Made by a program: the position numbers and the translations under genes
In this document: positions 33,513 through 42,780 of the stretch, piece by piece
How the letters are laid out: every line of letters starts with the position of its first letter
Numbering within the stretch: position 1 is the stretch's first letter
Notes under the pieces: generated by a model
Told to the model about the DNA's origin: nothing
The model's database searches: none
The model's input: the letters and a program-made list of their open reading frames with translations, nothing else
Source: Dyella_B sp035277725
GTDB taxonomy: Bacteria > Pseudomonadota > Gammaproteobacteria > Xanthomonadales > Rhodanobacteraceae
DNA: 64,000 nt
Direction: 5' to 3'
Assembly: GCF_035277725.1 (NCBI RefSeq)
Contig: NZ_DATEJY010000069.1
Coordinates: 14,048 to 78,047, forward strand

Positions 33513-34253
33513 ATGCGAATGCAGTTGAAAACTTCCGTCGCCTTGATGAATGCCGGGGCCCAGTGTCTTGGTCGGGAGACAAAGGCGCTGGGTCCCGGCG
33601 TTCACCGGGACGACGAGCGGGGGAGTTCTTTTCACCTTGATGGGAAGAGGCATATTCGCAACACGCAGCACGGTTTCGCGCTGCTCATGGCCCTGATCTT
33701 CCTCGTGCTGCTAAGCATGCTGGCCATCGCCGCCTCGCAGCATTCACTGTTGCAAGAACGCATGGCTGGCAGTTTTCGCAATGCTCAACAAGCGCGCATG
33801 AGTGCGGAAACGGCGCTGCGCGGCGCGGAGTACAAACTGTGGTCATTGGCAGGCCAAACGGGTGTACGTCTGCATTGCCAGCAAGATGCGGTCACGCAGG
33901 ATGATGGCTGCGTGATCTATCGCCCTGATAGTGCACCTTATTCAGCAAACGGGGTCGTCACTCGATTCCAATCCGTAGCAAGTTGGATTGATGGTATCGG
34001 TATCCCCTACATGGGACCGCGAGATACTGGCTACACGCCTGCGTTGGCGAAGAACCCTGTCTACATCATCGAAGACCTCGGCAGCGAACGGCCGCCGGGT
34101 GTGGGTGGACTGCACGAATCCGGCAATACCGGCCCGAACAACGGCGGCCAGATCGATGTGCATGTCTATCGCATCACCGCGCGCGCCACCGGCGGCAATG
34201 TCAACGTGATGGCCGTGGTGCAGAGTACGTTCAATGCGCCGTTGCATCCTTGA
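33513..34253 (+). CDS. pilX: Type IV pilus assembly protein PilX with repeat-extended leader
   Basis: A 246-aa protein. The PilX pilin helix HGFALLMALIFLVLLSMLAI begins only at residue 53; mature PilX would start at F55 after the G54 cleavage. Prepilin leaders of this family are normally about 5-15 residues. The 40-odd extra residues (starting MRMQLKTSVALMNAG) are encoded mainly by a palindromic repeat at 33547-33617. No in-frame ATG, GTG or TTG exists between the repeat and the helix, so translation must pass through the repeat. GGTGCAGGG precedes the ATG at 33513. Whether PilD still processes this leader is the open question. It overlaps pilY1 by 20 nt. Confidence 0.85.
   Translation: MRMQLKTSVALMNAGAQCLGRETKALGPGVHRDDERGSSFHLDGKRHIRNTQHGFALLMALIFLVLLSMLAIAASQHSLLQERMAGSFRNAQQARMSAETALRGAEYKLWSLAGQTGVRLHCQQDAVTQDDGCVIYRPDSAPYSANGVVTRFQSVASWIDGIGIPYMGPRDTGYTPALAKNPVYIIEDLGSERPPGVGGLHESGNTGPNNGGQIDVHVYRITARATGGNVNVMAVVQSTFNAPLHP
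33547..33617. repeat. Palindromic repeat (type C) inside the pilX leader
   Basis: Arms TGAATGCCGGGGCCCAG (33547-33563) and CTGGGTCCCGGCGTTCA (33588-33604) differ at 2 of 17 pairs, and CCGGGACGACGAG follows. The right part matches, on the other strand, the CTCGTCGTCCCGGCGAAGGC unit at 46411 and the repeats around 36957 and 37080. It is intergenic elsewhere but here is translated in frame. Confidence 0.85.
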
Positions 34254-36429
34254 GCTTATCGGCAAACGGTTGGTGTGGGTGAGCATCCTGCTGATTCCCA
34301 TGTTGCGGGCGGCAGAAGTCGGTACCGTGGAATTGAGCCCTCTGCCGCTGGACCGCTCGCGAGCAGTGCCGTCATTGGCAACGCTTGCCGTGAGCAACAG
34401 CGTGTTGACGGCTGGCACGCTCACCTTTCTTGGTGGTTACGATCCCATCGACTGGTCCGGCGTACTGAGAGCGGTCACTTTGAATGCGGATGGCGCGTCG
34501 GCTAACACGGTATGGGATGTCGGATCGCTGCTCAGCCAGCCTTGGGTTACATCATCTGGCGGCCGCACCATACTCACCGCAAAACGACAGGAAAGCGGCA
34601 CGCTTGTTGGCATGGTGTTCGAATCCGCGGCGCCTTTTGACGAAGACGAAAAGAGTGGCTTGATGACACCGGCTGCGGAAAACTCCGTCGATACGCTGGA
34701 AGCGCGCGTCGATTATCTGCGCGGCGTTCGTTCGCTGGAACTGGATGGTAGCCTGCGTCGACGTGGCAGCGTGTTGGGTGCGATCGTGCATTCGCAAGCG
34801 CTGTACGTGGCTTATCCCACCGGCAACTATCTCGACACGTGGCCAAAGGCTAGCACCGCGCCGGAAATGTCAGCGGGCGCACAAAGCTATGCGCAGTTTG
34901 TAGAGCGACACGCCGATCGTCCACCGATGCTCTACGTTGCTGCCAACGACGGTATGTTGCATGCGTTCCACGCACCCGTTCCAACATGCAAGGAACAGGA
35001 TCAACAAGGCCTTTGCAAAGCTTACGAAAACACGCCCGATGCAGGCAGAGAACGTTGGGCCTACGTACCGCGCGCGGCATACGCCAATCTCGGCAACCTC
35101 ACGCAGGCACGGCATTTTCAGTTCCACCCGACCGTGGATGCCACGCCCGTGACGCGCGATGTGTTCTTCAGCGAGCACGGCCGGCACGAATGGCACACCC
35201 TGCTGGTTGGCGGATTGGGACTCGGCGGTCGCGGCGTGTATGCCTTGGACATTACCGATCCGACGGCAGTCAGCGAAAGATTTCCCGAGCGCACCGTGCT
35301 ATGGGAATTCGATGCGGGCATGCCTGGCGGCGACGCGGAAACCGGCGCCACCTATAACCCGGCAGACCTCGGCTATACCTACGGGCAACCAGCCATCGCG
35401 CGCTTGGCAAATGGCCGCTGGGCCGTGCTGGTGCCAAGTGGCTACTTCGCCGATTGCAGCAAGCCGGACAAGCCCGCCCGTTGTGAAGAAGTCACTGGTA
35501 CGCCGCCCAGCTACGGCGCGTTGTTTGTACTGGATGCGCAAACCGGTGCCGTGATCGCTGAGCTCAAGACGCCATCCATCAATGGCGTAAGCAGTTACGG
35601 GTTGAGCACGCCGGTGCCCGGCGATTACGACAACGACCAAATCGATGATGTCGCCTTTGCGGGCGATCTAGCCGGCAATCTGTGGCGTTTCGATCTCACT
35701 GCGCCGAATCCATCAGCGTGGAAAGTGAGCCTGGCATACCGGCCGGCACAACAAGTGACACAGCCGATCACGGTCATGCCGCGCCTCTTCCCCGATCCCG
35801 TCACCCACCGATTCATGGTCGTCTTCGGTACCGGCAAATACCTTGGCGATGGCGACAAAGGCGATACCACCTTGCAGGCGGTCTATGGGATACGCGATCG
35901 GGTTGATAGCCAAGGCAACGCGACGACCGTGCAGCACGACAGTCTTCAGCAACAAGTACTGAGCGAGCAAACAGTCACCGATGCTGCATCTGGTAGCAAT
36001 GCAAGTTTGCGCACACTCACGTCGAACCCGGTTTCAGCGCAGGCTGGTGGTTGGCGTATCGATTTGCATCTCGCGGCGGGCGAGCGCGTCGTGGTCACGC
36101 CCACGGCCTTGTTCAACACCAACACCGTGCTGATAAGCACCTTGATTCCCGACGGCGATACGCCTTCCGGCGCCATCATGGCCATTGACGCTGCTACGGG
36201 TGGTGCGCGGTCGATCATCGGTTTTGGCGGCGCTTCGTATGCCGGCGCATTAGTGGAAAACCCACCGACGGCAGGCAGCCTGCCGGTGGTGATGCCGGCG
36301 GGCGGCGGCAAGCTGATCCTGCCCGGTATCAAGCTGAAAGGAGGCAGCAGTGCGCTTGATATGCCGCTTAGCTTGGACGGTCCGTTGTGGCGTCGCCGTT
36401 CATGGACTTTGTTGACGCCGGATTCGTAA
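34234..36429 (+). CDS. pilY1: PilY1-type pilus adhesin, short form
   Basis: A 731-aa protein with the beta-propeller (Neisseria PilC) domain of PilY1. Visible are PMLYVAANDGMLHAFHAPVP, ARHFQFHPTVDATPVTRDVF, LLVGGLGLGGRGVYALDITD and a calcium loop GDYDNDQIDDVAFAGDLAGN (D-x-D-x-D type). A short hydrophobic N-terminus (LVWVSILLIPMLRAAE) may serve as signal peptide. PilY1 proteins usually exceed 1,000 aa with a von Willebrand A-like N-terminal half; that half is absent here. It sits between pilX and pilE as usual. The ATG at 34234 overlaps pilX by 20 nt. Expected role: pilus-tip adhesin and retraction control. Confidence 0.88.
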   Translation: MRRCILELIGKRLVWVSILLIPMLRAAEVGTVELSPLPLDRSRAVPSLATLAVSNSVLTAGTLTFLGGYDPIDWSGVLRAVTLNADGASANTVWDVGSLLSQPWVTSSGGRTILTAKRQESGTLVGMVFESAAPFDEDEKSGLMTPAAENSVDTLEARVDYLRGVRSLELDGSLRRRGSVLGAIVHSQALYVAYPTGNYLDTWPKASTAPEMSAGAQSYAQFVERHADRPPMLYVAANDGMLHAFHAPVPTCKEQDQQGLCKAYENTPDAGRERWAYVPRAAYANLGNLTQARHFQFHPTVDATPVTRDVFFSEHGRHEWHTLLVGGLGLGGRGVYALDITDPTAVSERFPERTVLWEFDAGMPGGDAETGATYNPADLGYTYGQPAIARLANGRWAVLVPSGYFADCSKPDKPARCEEVTGTPPSYGALFVLDAQTGAVIAELKTPSINGVSSYGLSTPVPGDYDNDQIDDVAFAGDLAGNLWRFDLTAPNPSAWKVSLAYRPAQQVTQPITVMPRLFPDPVTHRFMVVFGTGKYLGDGDKGDTTLQAVYGIRDRVDSQGNATTVQHDSLQQQVLSEQTVTDAASGSNASLRTLTSNPVSAQAGGWRIDLHLAAGERVVVTPTALFNTNTVLISTLIPDGDTPSGAIMAIDAATGGARSIIGFGGASYAGALVENPPTAGSLPVVMPAGGGKLILPGIKLKGGSSALDMPLSLDGPLWRRRSWTLLTPDS

Positions 36430-36438
36430 GGAGCTGCG

Positions 36439-36855
36439 ATGGAGCGCATGCGTGGTTTCAGTTTGATTGAACTGCTAATCGTGATGGGAATAGCCGCGAT
36501 TCTGGCGGCGTTGGCGTCGCAATCCTATTCCCGCTACGTGTTGCGCTCGCATCGTACGGATGCGCACCACACGTTGATGGCGATTGCCCAGGCGCAGGAG
36601 CGCTGGTATGCCACCTACAACCGGTACACCGATGATTTGAGCAAGCTTGGTTATGCTGATGCGGCGCTGTCGCCGAATGGTTATTACGAAATGGCGATGA
36701 GCGTGATGGATGATGACGGGCAGGGCTTCATCGCCACGGCTACACCGGTCGGGCCGCAGCGCAATGATGTGTGCGGGAGCCTGTCCATCGACCATGCGGG
36801 ACGCAAGTTGCCGGGCAGGGATAGCGGCGCCAACACAAATGGCAACTGCTGGTAG
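36439..36855 (+). CDS. pilE: Type IV pilin PilE-like minor pilin
   Basis: A 138-aa pilin. The 6-residue leader MERMRG is cleaved before FSLIELLIVMGIAAILAALA, with the +5 glutamate. The C-terminal disulfide loop is bounded by cysteines in NDVCGSLSID and GNCW. Residues AIAQAQERWYATYNRYTDDL are typical of the PilE family that closes the minor pilin operon in Xanthomonadales and Pseudomonas. AAGGAG precedes the ATG. It starts 9 nt after pilY1 and is the last gene of the pilV-pilW-pilX-pilY1-pilE operon. No fimT or fimU is seen upstream. Confidence 0.9.
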   Translation: MERMRGFSLIELLIVMGIAAILAALASQSYSRYVLRSHRTDAHHTLMAIAQAQERWYATYNRYTDDLSKLGYADAALSPNGYYEMAMSVMDDDGQGFIATATPVGPQRNDVCGSLSIDHAGRKLPGRDSGANTNGNCW

Positions 36856-36864
36856 CGAGTCCCC

Positions 36865-37160
36865 GTAGTGGGTTGGCGCAACGTAACCCAACATTTTCGG
36901 AGCGATTCGTTGGGTTACGCTGCGCTAACCCCAATGGCACTAACTTAAGCATCGTCGCCCCGGCGAAAGCCGGGGCCTAGGGACTTTGATGATCCCCAAA
37001 AGTCGCCGGATGATTCGCTGCGCTCACTCCTTCGGGGTCGTCCCTTCGGACGTTCTCGGCGCTGCGCGCTCCGTCCGGCTTTCGCCGGGACGACGGTTCA
37101 AGGTATTTCTCAGTATTCGGGCTACGTGAGGCTTGAGTTAGTGCCATTGGCGCTAACCCA
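36865..37160. repeat. Composite inverted repeat between pilE and recD
   Basis: A nested structure. First comes a pair of TGGGTTACGC/GCTAACCCCA units (36872-36933). Outer arms CCAATGGCACTAACTTAAGC (36931-36950) and its complement at 37131-37150 differ at 1 of 20. Inner type C arms (CGCCCCGGCGAAAGCCGGGG at 36956 and CCGGCTTTCGCCGGGACGAC at 37076) lie inside. The middle holds further short palindromes such as CTTCGGGGTC...GGACG. The right arm encodes the C-terminus and stop of recD. Confidence 0.8.
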
Positions 37161-39137
37161 ACTTACAGCCACCCGTGAGCCATGGATGTGCGCATGGATC
37201 AGCCTTTCGGCCAATCCTGAGTACCGCCGCGTTCGCTGCGCCAGCGCATGCTCGATCGCCGCTTGCGTGCCCACCAGGGTCAACCATCGCCGTGCACGCG
37301 TTATTCCGGTGTACAACAATTCCCGCGTCAGCACTGCGGGCGCATCGTCCGGCAATACCAGCGCGGTATGCTCAAACTCCGACCCCTGCGACTTATGCAC
37401 CGTCATCGCATAAACCGTTTCTACATCTCCCAAACGTGACGGCAAGACGCAGCGCACCTGCGCGCCGTCATCTGGTGTGACGGACGATGAGGTCTCGCGC
37501 GCCATCGGAAACGCCACATACAAGCGCAGCTCGCCATCGGCGCCTCGCATGCGCAACGTGATGCCGACGTCGCCATTCATCAGCCCCAAGCTGTAATCGT
37601 TGCGCGTCATCATCACCGGCCGGCCTTCGTACCAGCCGCGGTTGGATGCAATCAGGCCAGCGGCCAACAACATGCTGGCAATATCCCGGTTCAATGATTC
37701 GACGCCCGCTGGGCCGCGGCGCACGGCGCACAACACCTGAAAGCGGTTGAAAGCTTCCAGCACGTCGTGCGCCCACTGCCTATACGCTGTATCGTCGGCG
37801 TCCAGAGCTGGGCGCCGCTGTTGCAATCGTTCGAGATAGAACCGGAAGCCTCGCGGCCCGCTCTCTGTTGACGGAGCGGCCTTCCCGTCGGTCGCCCATG
37901 CTGTGTTGCTGCTGGACGCCATCCACGCGATATCGGTCGATGGCGAGTTGAGTAAGGTTTCAACCGTTGCCGCATCGCCTACGTTCACCGCAGCAGCGAG
38001 TTGCCCAATACCGCTGGCGACATCAAAGCGATGGCTGCTGCGCAACATGGCGATGTGCTGATCGAGCGCCTGCGCATCGTCGCGAACAAATGCCGTGACG
38101 TCGTCGCCGCTCGCTGCCAGCAACCATTGTGCGGTGGCGGCGGTATAACAGCCTTGTTCGGCGCGCCGCCCCAATTCGCCCAGCACCGCGCCGGCTTCCA
38201 CCGAAGCAAGCTGGTCCTTGTCGCCGATCAGGATCAGGCGTGCCTGCGTAGGCAATGCATCCAGCACGGCTGCCATCATCTCCAGGTCGATCATGGAGGC
38301 TTCATCGATCACCAGCACATCCACGTGCAGCGGATGATGGCTGTCGTGCGCATAGCGGCGGCTATCCGGGCGTGCGCCCAGCAGGCGATGCAGGGTTTCC
38401 ACTTCGCGCGGAATCGCGGCGCGCACGTGATCCGCCACGTCGAGCAAGGCGATCTGGCGTGCAATCGATGCATTCAAGCGCGCGGCGGCTTTGCCGGTCG
38501 GTGCGGCCAGCCGGATGCGCAACGGCACGTTGTGGCCGCGCAACTGCAGCGTTTGCAGCAGGCCGAGCAATCGCACCACGGTAGTGGTTTTGCCGGTGCC
38601 GGGGCCACCAGTGATCACGCTGAAGGCACCGCGTGCTGCCAAGGCGCACGCGGCGCGCGGCCATGCCATGGCGCCGTCTGCGGCGGTGGGAAACAAGCGC
38701 TGCAACTCCTCGCGCAGCGTTTCCGCGGGCAACATGTTGTCACCAAGCCGCGCAGCAATACCGGCAGCGACACGGCATTCGTAGTTCCAGTAGCGCCGCA
38801 AATACAGTCGGTGACCATCCAGCACTAGCGGCGCTTCGACAGGCAAACCATCGGCACCTGCCAGCAATGGCGATGCCGGCGCGGACGTGCTGGAGAGCAG
38901 CTCAAGCCACGATGCCGGCCATTCCTGTTCCAACGCCAAAGCATCCAGCGCCTGCAAATCCAGGCATGGATGGCCATCGCCCAATTGCCGGCTTGCCAGT
39001 GCTGCCATCAGCAGCAGCGTGTTGTCGGCGTGCGGGTCGCATTCGCCGATAAAGCGTGCAAAGGCCAGATCCAACGGACGCAAAACGCGCCGCGCCACGG
39101 CTTCGGCCAGCATCGCGAGCAGGGCATCACGCGACAT
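37122..39137 (-). CDS. recD: Exodeoxyribonuclease V subunit alpha
   Basis: RecD is the 5'-3' SF1B helicase of RecBCD, the end-processing machine for double-strand break repair and degradation of linear foreign DNA. The 671-aa protein has Walker A in ITGGPGTGKTTTVVRLLG, Walker B in VLVIDEASMIDLEM, the motif III region LILIGDKDQLASVEAG, and the late motifs YAMTVHKSQGSEFEHTALVL and TRELLYTGITRARR. The ATG at 39137 (AGGAG 9 nt upstream) overlaps the recB end by 11 nt. The last dozen residues (VSANGTNSSLT) are encoded by the composite repeat, so the native C-terminus was probably replaced. Confidence 0.93.
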   Translation of the reverse strand: MSRDALLAMLAEAVARRVLRPLDLAFARFIGECDPHADNTLLLMAALASRQLGDGHPCLDLQALDALALEQEWPASWLELLSSTSAPASPLLAGADGLPVEAPLVLDGHRLYLRRYWNYECRVAAGIAARLGDNMLPAETLREELQRLFPTAADGAMAWPRAACALAARGAFSVITGGPGTGKTTTVVRLLGLLQTLQLRGHNVPLRIRLAAPTGKAAARLNASIARQIALLDVADHVRAAIPREVETLHRLLGARPDSRRYAHDSHHPLHVDVLVIDEASMIDLEMMAAVLDALPTQARLILIGDKDQLASVEAGAVLGELGRRAEQGCYTAATAQWLLAASGDDVTAFVRDDAQALDQHIAMLRSSHRFDVASGIGQLAAAVNVGDAATVETLLNSPSTDIAWMASSSNTAWATDGKAAPSTESGPRGFRFYLERLQQRRPALDADDTAYRQWAHDVLEAFNRFQVLCAVRRGPAGVESLNRDIASMLLAAGLIASNRGWYEGRPVMMTRNDYSLGLMNGDVGITLRMRGADGELRLYVAFPMARETSSSVTPDDGAQVRCVLPSRLGDVETVYAMTVHKSQGSEFEHTALVLPDDAPAVLTRELLYTGITRARRWLTLVGTQAAIEHALAQRTRRYSGLAERLIHAHIHGSRVAVSWVSANGTNSSLT

Positions 39138-42100
39138 GCGCGGTCGTCTCCTGCGCAAACAGGCGATCCATCGCATCGATCAATGCAAACGGCAACCGCT
39201 CGGTATGCATGCCATGGCCGGCCTGATCCACGCCGCGAAGATACAGATACAGCACCCCGCCGACGTGCTGCTCGTACCGATAACCAGGCAACCGCGCACG
39301 CAGCAGGCGATGCAGGGCCAGCGTGTAGATGGCGTACTGCAGGTCGTAGCGTGATTGCAGGGTCGCGTCGCGCATGGCAGCGGTGTCGTAGGCCGCGGTG
39401 CTATCGCCCAGCCAATTGGATTTGTAATCGATCACGTAATAGCGGCCCTGCTGTTCGACGATCAAGTCGATAAAGCCTTTGAGCATGCCGTTGACGCGAT
39501 TAGGCGGCAACGTGGGGCGCGGCATGCCGCCGAGCGTGTGGCGGGTGACCAGTTGATCCAACTGCTGCGTATCCACGCGATGGGCTTCGAACCAGAATTC
39601 CAGCTCGGCTTGATAGCGTTTGCGGTCCGCGAGCTGCGCCAGCGTCAGCGTATGGCCATCCGGGAATGCCAGCGATGTATGCAGCAACGCAGGCAACCAT
39701 TGGCTCAACGGCGCGATCCACGCCTGCCAGCCACGTCGCTGGCAGCGGCGTGCGATCTGCTGTTCCAACTCGGCGGTGTGGCTGGCGACGGTGGCGAAGC
39801 CGGTCTCGGCAATCCATTCCAATAGATCATGCAGGAACGTGCCGGCGTCCGCGCCGCGCGGAAAGGCGTGCATGCCGTAGTCGACGGCTGGCGCGGTCCA
39901 TTCCACCGTTTCGCGCACGGCTTCCGCCAGCACGTCCTGCGTGGCGGTGTCCGGTGCGGCCTGCCGCATGGCTTCGCCGTCGCCATGCGTCAGCGCGCTG
40001 TAGCTGGATATCCACCATGGTTCGGGCGGTGGCAAGGTATAGACACGCGCTTGTCGTTCGCTGCGCGGGCGAAGCAGCGGCCGATAGACGCGCAGGCCTG
40101 GGGCATCCTCTGCAACGTGCACCTCGATATCGTGCAAACCATCGCGCAGCGCTTCCAGGCGTGCGAGCAGATCGAGCGGCTCGATCGCTTGCTCGCCACC
40201 GGAAAGCACATAGCCGAAGGCGGATCGATGCAACAAAGGCTTGTTGCGATCGGCCACGCAGGCCACGCCCAGCCAGCACGCATGTTCGGCACGCGTCAAT
40301 GCCACATAGAACAGGCGCAGGTCTTCCTGCAGACGCTCGCGCTCCATGCGCTGCTGGGCAAGCGCATCGGGCTGCAAATCGATCCAGGTCTTGCCGGCAT
40401 CGTCGTGCCAGGGTTGTACGCTGCCGCGTGGCGCATCCTGGAAGCGGCTGACGAAGGGCAGCATCACGATCGGATACTGCAAGCCTTTGGACTTGTGAAT
40501 GGTGATGACTTTCACCAGATCGGCTTCGCTCTCCAGGCGCACCACGTGTTCTTCGCCGGTTTCCGCGTCGCCTTCGCAGGCGCGCGTGATCTGCGAGGCG
40601 AGATGGCGGATCAGCGCGTATTCGCCATCGAGATTGGCCGCCGCGTGTTGCAGCAGTTCGGCCAAGTGCTGCAGGTTGGTCAATGCGCGTTCGCCGTTGC
40701 CTTGAGCGAGCAGGCGTGCAGGCAGGTCGAAGGTGTGCAGCAGGTTATGCAGCATGGCCAACACACCGTGTCGTTGCCAAAGGCTTTGCAGTTCGCGGAA
40801 GCGCTCGCCGCACCATTCCCAGTGGGCTTCATCATGATTGAGGCGATCGAGTTCTTCCAGGCTGCGCTGCATCGTGGTGCTGGCGAGCGCAGCGCGCATG
40901 GCACGATCCGAAGCCGGCATGGCGCAGGCTCGCAGCCACAACAACACGTCCGGTGCCTGCTCAGTGGCATACACCGAATCGTTTTCCGATAGATAAACAC
41001 TATGCACACCGCGTTGGCGTAGGGCGGTGCGAATGCACACAGCTTCGCGTCTGCTGCGCACCAACACGGCGATATCGCGTGGACGCAACGCGGTATGCGC
41101 ACCGTGTTCGTCTACGAAGCCGCAACGCCCGGTTTGTGCAGCCTCCAGCAAGTCCACGATATGCGCCGCCGCGTAGGCAGCAGCCGTTTCCACGTACACG
41201 CCAACACCAAGCGGCTTATCGCCGGGAAAAACGTCCATGCGGATCGCGGCAATTGGCTGGCTATCGTAACGAAGGCTGCGCTTGCTGCCGGCAGCACCTA
41301 TGGGGTGGAACGGCAGTCCATGTGCGCCACGACCAAATGCAAACGCACCTTGTTGCCATTGATCGGCGTACTGAAAGACACGATTGACCGCTGCCACCAA
41401 TGGCGAGGTGGAACGGTAATTGGTGGCTAACGTCCAGGTGGGCGATTGTGCCAGCTTGCGCGCGGCGAGATAGGTTTGGATGTCCGCGCCGCGAAACGCG
41501 TAGATGGCCTGCTTGGGGTCGCCAATCAGCAGCAGGCCGGTATCGGGCCGATCCGCATAGATGCGCTGGAAGATCTGCCATTGCAGCGGATCGGTATCCT
41601 GGAATTCATCGATCAAGGCCACCGGATATTGCGTGGCGATGGTATCGGCGAATTGGCTGCCATGCGGGCCGTGCAACGCGGCATCAAGCTGGCGCAGCAT
41701 GTCGTCGAAACCGGGTTTGGCCTGGCGTTCGCGAATCTGATCGATGCGCGTGGTGATCCATGGCAGCGCGTGTGAAAGCAGCAAAGGCTCCAGCGGCGGT
41801 TCGGCATTGAGGGTGTCGACCAGGTTCTGGATGGCGGTAAACACCGGATGCACAGGTGGTGGATTGCCTTTGCTGACCGAACCATCGAGCTTGGCCTGGG
41901 TATGGCGCTCCAGCGTCGCCGGATCGATCTCGGCACCATGCGCCCATTCGTGCAAGGCAGGCAGTTCACGTTCCACGGTCTTGGGCTGGAAGATATTGTT
42001 CTTCAGTGCTTTGGTCTGCACCGCCGTGCGAAGCAAGCTTTCGATCGCTTCCGCATCGCTTTGCCACAGGTCGCGAGCAGCCTGTTCCGCCTGCCGGCGC

Positions 42101-42780
42101 GGGGCCTGATGCTGGCGCAGCGCTTCTGGCAGATCGCCAACCTCTGGCAATGGACGGCCTTGCATGCGTATGCGCTGCAGCGGCAGTTTCAGCAACGGAC
42201 GCAGGGCGCGTTGCAAGGCTTGCGGGCTGCGCCATTGCTTGGCGATGCAGGCGGCTTCGGCTTCATCGAGCGGCGCATAGAAGCGGCGCCAATAATCGCG
42301 CACGGCTTCGGCGAGGCGCGCGTTTTCATCCGCTATATCCTCGGCTGCCTCGCTGCCTTCGAACGCATGCTGCGCGAGCATGCGCTGACTCCAGCCGTGG
42401 ATGGTGTAGATGGCAGCTTCGTCCATCCATTGAGCGGCCAGATCCAGCTGGCGCGCTGCGGCAGCGCGATCATCGGTATTTGAATATTCGTCGATCAACC
42501 GTTGCAGAAATTCGTCCGGCTGCTGTTGTCCCCGAAAGGCTGCTGCCGCGGTGGCGAGACGTTCGCGGATGCGTTCGCGCAATTCCGCGGTAGCGGCGCG
42601 AGTGAAGGTCACCACCAAAATCTGCGCCGGCAGCTGCGCCGGCTGGCTGCCATGGCCCAGCACCAATCGCAGATACAGCGCGGCCAGCGTCCAGGTTTTG
42701 CCGGTGCCTGCGCTGGCTTCGATCAGGCGAATGCCTTGCAGGGGCAGGTGCAGCGGATCGAGCGGCGCCATCTCGTTCAT
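39127..42780 (-). CDS. recB: Exodeoxyribonuclease V subunit beta
   Basis: RecB (1217 aa) is the 3'-5' helicase and nuclease subunit of RecBCD. Helicase motifs include RLIEASAGTGKTWTLAALYL (Walker A), YPVALIDEFQDTDPLQWQIF (Walker B), LLIGDPKQAIYAFRGAD and VKVITIHKSKGLQYPIVMLP. The C-terminal nuclease domain shows GMLKGFIDLIVEQQGRYYVI followed by DYKSNWLG, the RecB-nuclease D-x-K motif, then QYAIYTLALHRLL. The ATG at 42780 overlaps the recC stop (ATGA) and is preferred to the longer frame. Order recC-recB-recD without ptrA is normal outside enterics. Confidence 0.96.
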   Translation of the reverse strand: MNEMAPLDPLHLPLQGIRLIEASAGTGKTWTLAALYLRLVLGHGSQPAQLPAQILVVTFTRAATAELRERIRERLATAAAAFRGQQQPDEFLQRLIDEYSNTDDRAAAARQLDLAAQWMDEAAIYTIHGWSQRMLAQHAFEGSEAAEDIADENARLAEAVRDYWRRFYAPLDEAEAACIAKQWRSPQALQRALRPLLKLPLQRIRMQGRPLPEVGDLPEALRQHQAPRRQAEQAARDLWQSDAEAIESLLRTAVQTKALKNNIFQPKTVERELPALHEWAHGAEIDPATLERHTQAKLDGSVSKGNPPPVHPVFTAIQNLVDTLNAEPPLEPLLLSHALPWITTRIDQIRERQAKPGFDDMLRQLDAALHGPHGSQFADTIATQYPVALIDEFQDTDPLQWQIFQRIYADRPDTGLLLIGDPKQAIYAFRGADIQTYLAARKLAQSPTWTLATNYRSTSPLVAAVNRVFQYADQWQQGAFAFGRGAHGLPFHPIGAAGSKRSLRYDSQPIAAIRMDVFPGDKPLGVGVYVETAAAYAAAHIVDLLEAAQTGRCGFVDEHGAHTALRPRDIAVLVRSRREAVCIRTALRQRGVHSVYLSENDSVYATEQAPDVLLWLRACAMPASDRAMRAALASTTMQRSLEELDRLNHDEAHWEWCGERFRELQSLWQRHGVLAMLHNLLHTFDLPARLLAQGNGERALTNLQHLAELLQHAAANLDGEYALIRHLASQITRACEGDAETGEEHVVRLESEADLVKVITIHKSKGLQYPIVMLPFVSRFQDAPRGSVQPWHDDAGKTWIDLQPDALAQQRMERERLQEDLRLFYVALTRAEHACWLGVACVADRNKPLLHRSAFGYVLSGGEQAIEPLDLLARLEALRDGLHDIEVHVAEDAPGLRVYRPLLRPRSERQARVYTLPPPEPWWISSYSALTHGDGEAMRQAAPDTATQDVLAEAVRETVEWTAPAVDYGMHAFPRGADAGTFLHDLLEWIAETGFATVASHTAELEQQIARRCQRRGWQAWIAPLSQWLPALLHTSLAFPDGHTLTLAQLADRKRYQAELEFWFEAHRVDTQQLDQLVTRHTLGGMPRPTLPPNRVNGMLKGFIDLIVEQQGRYYVIDYKSNWLGDSTAAYDTAAMRDATLQSRYDLQYAIYTLALHRLLRARLPGYRYEQHVGGVLYLYLRGVDQAGHGMHTERLPFALIDAMDRLFAQETTAHVA

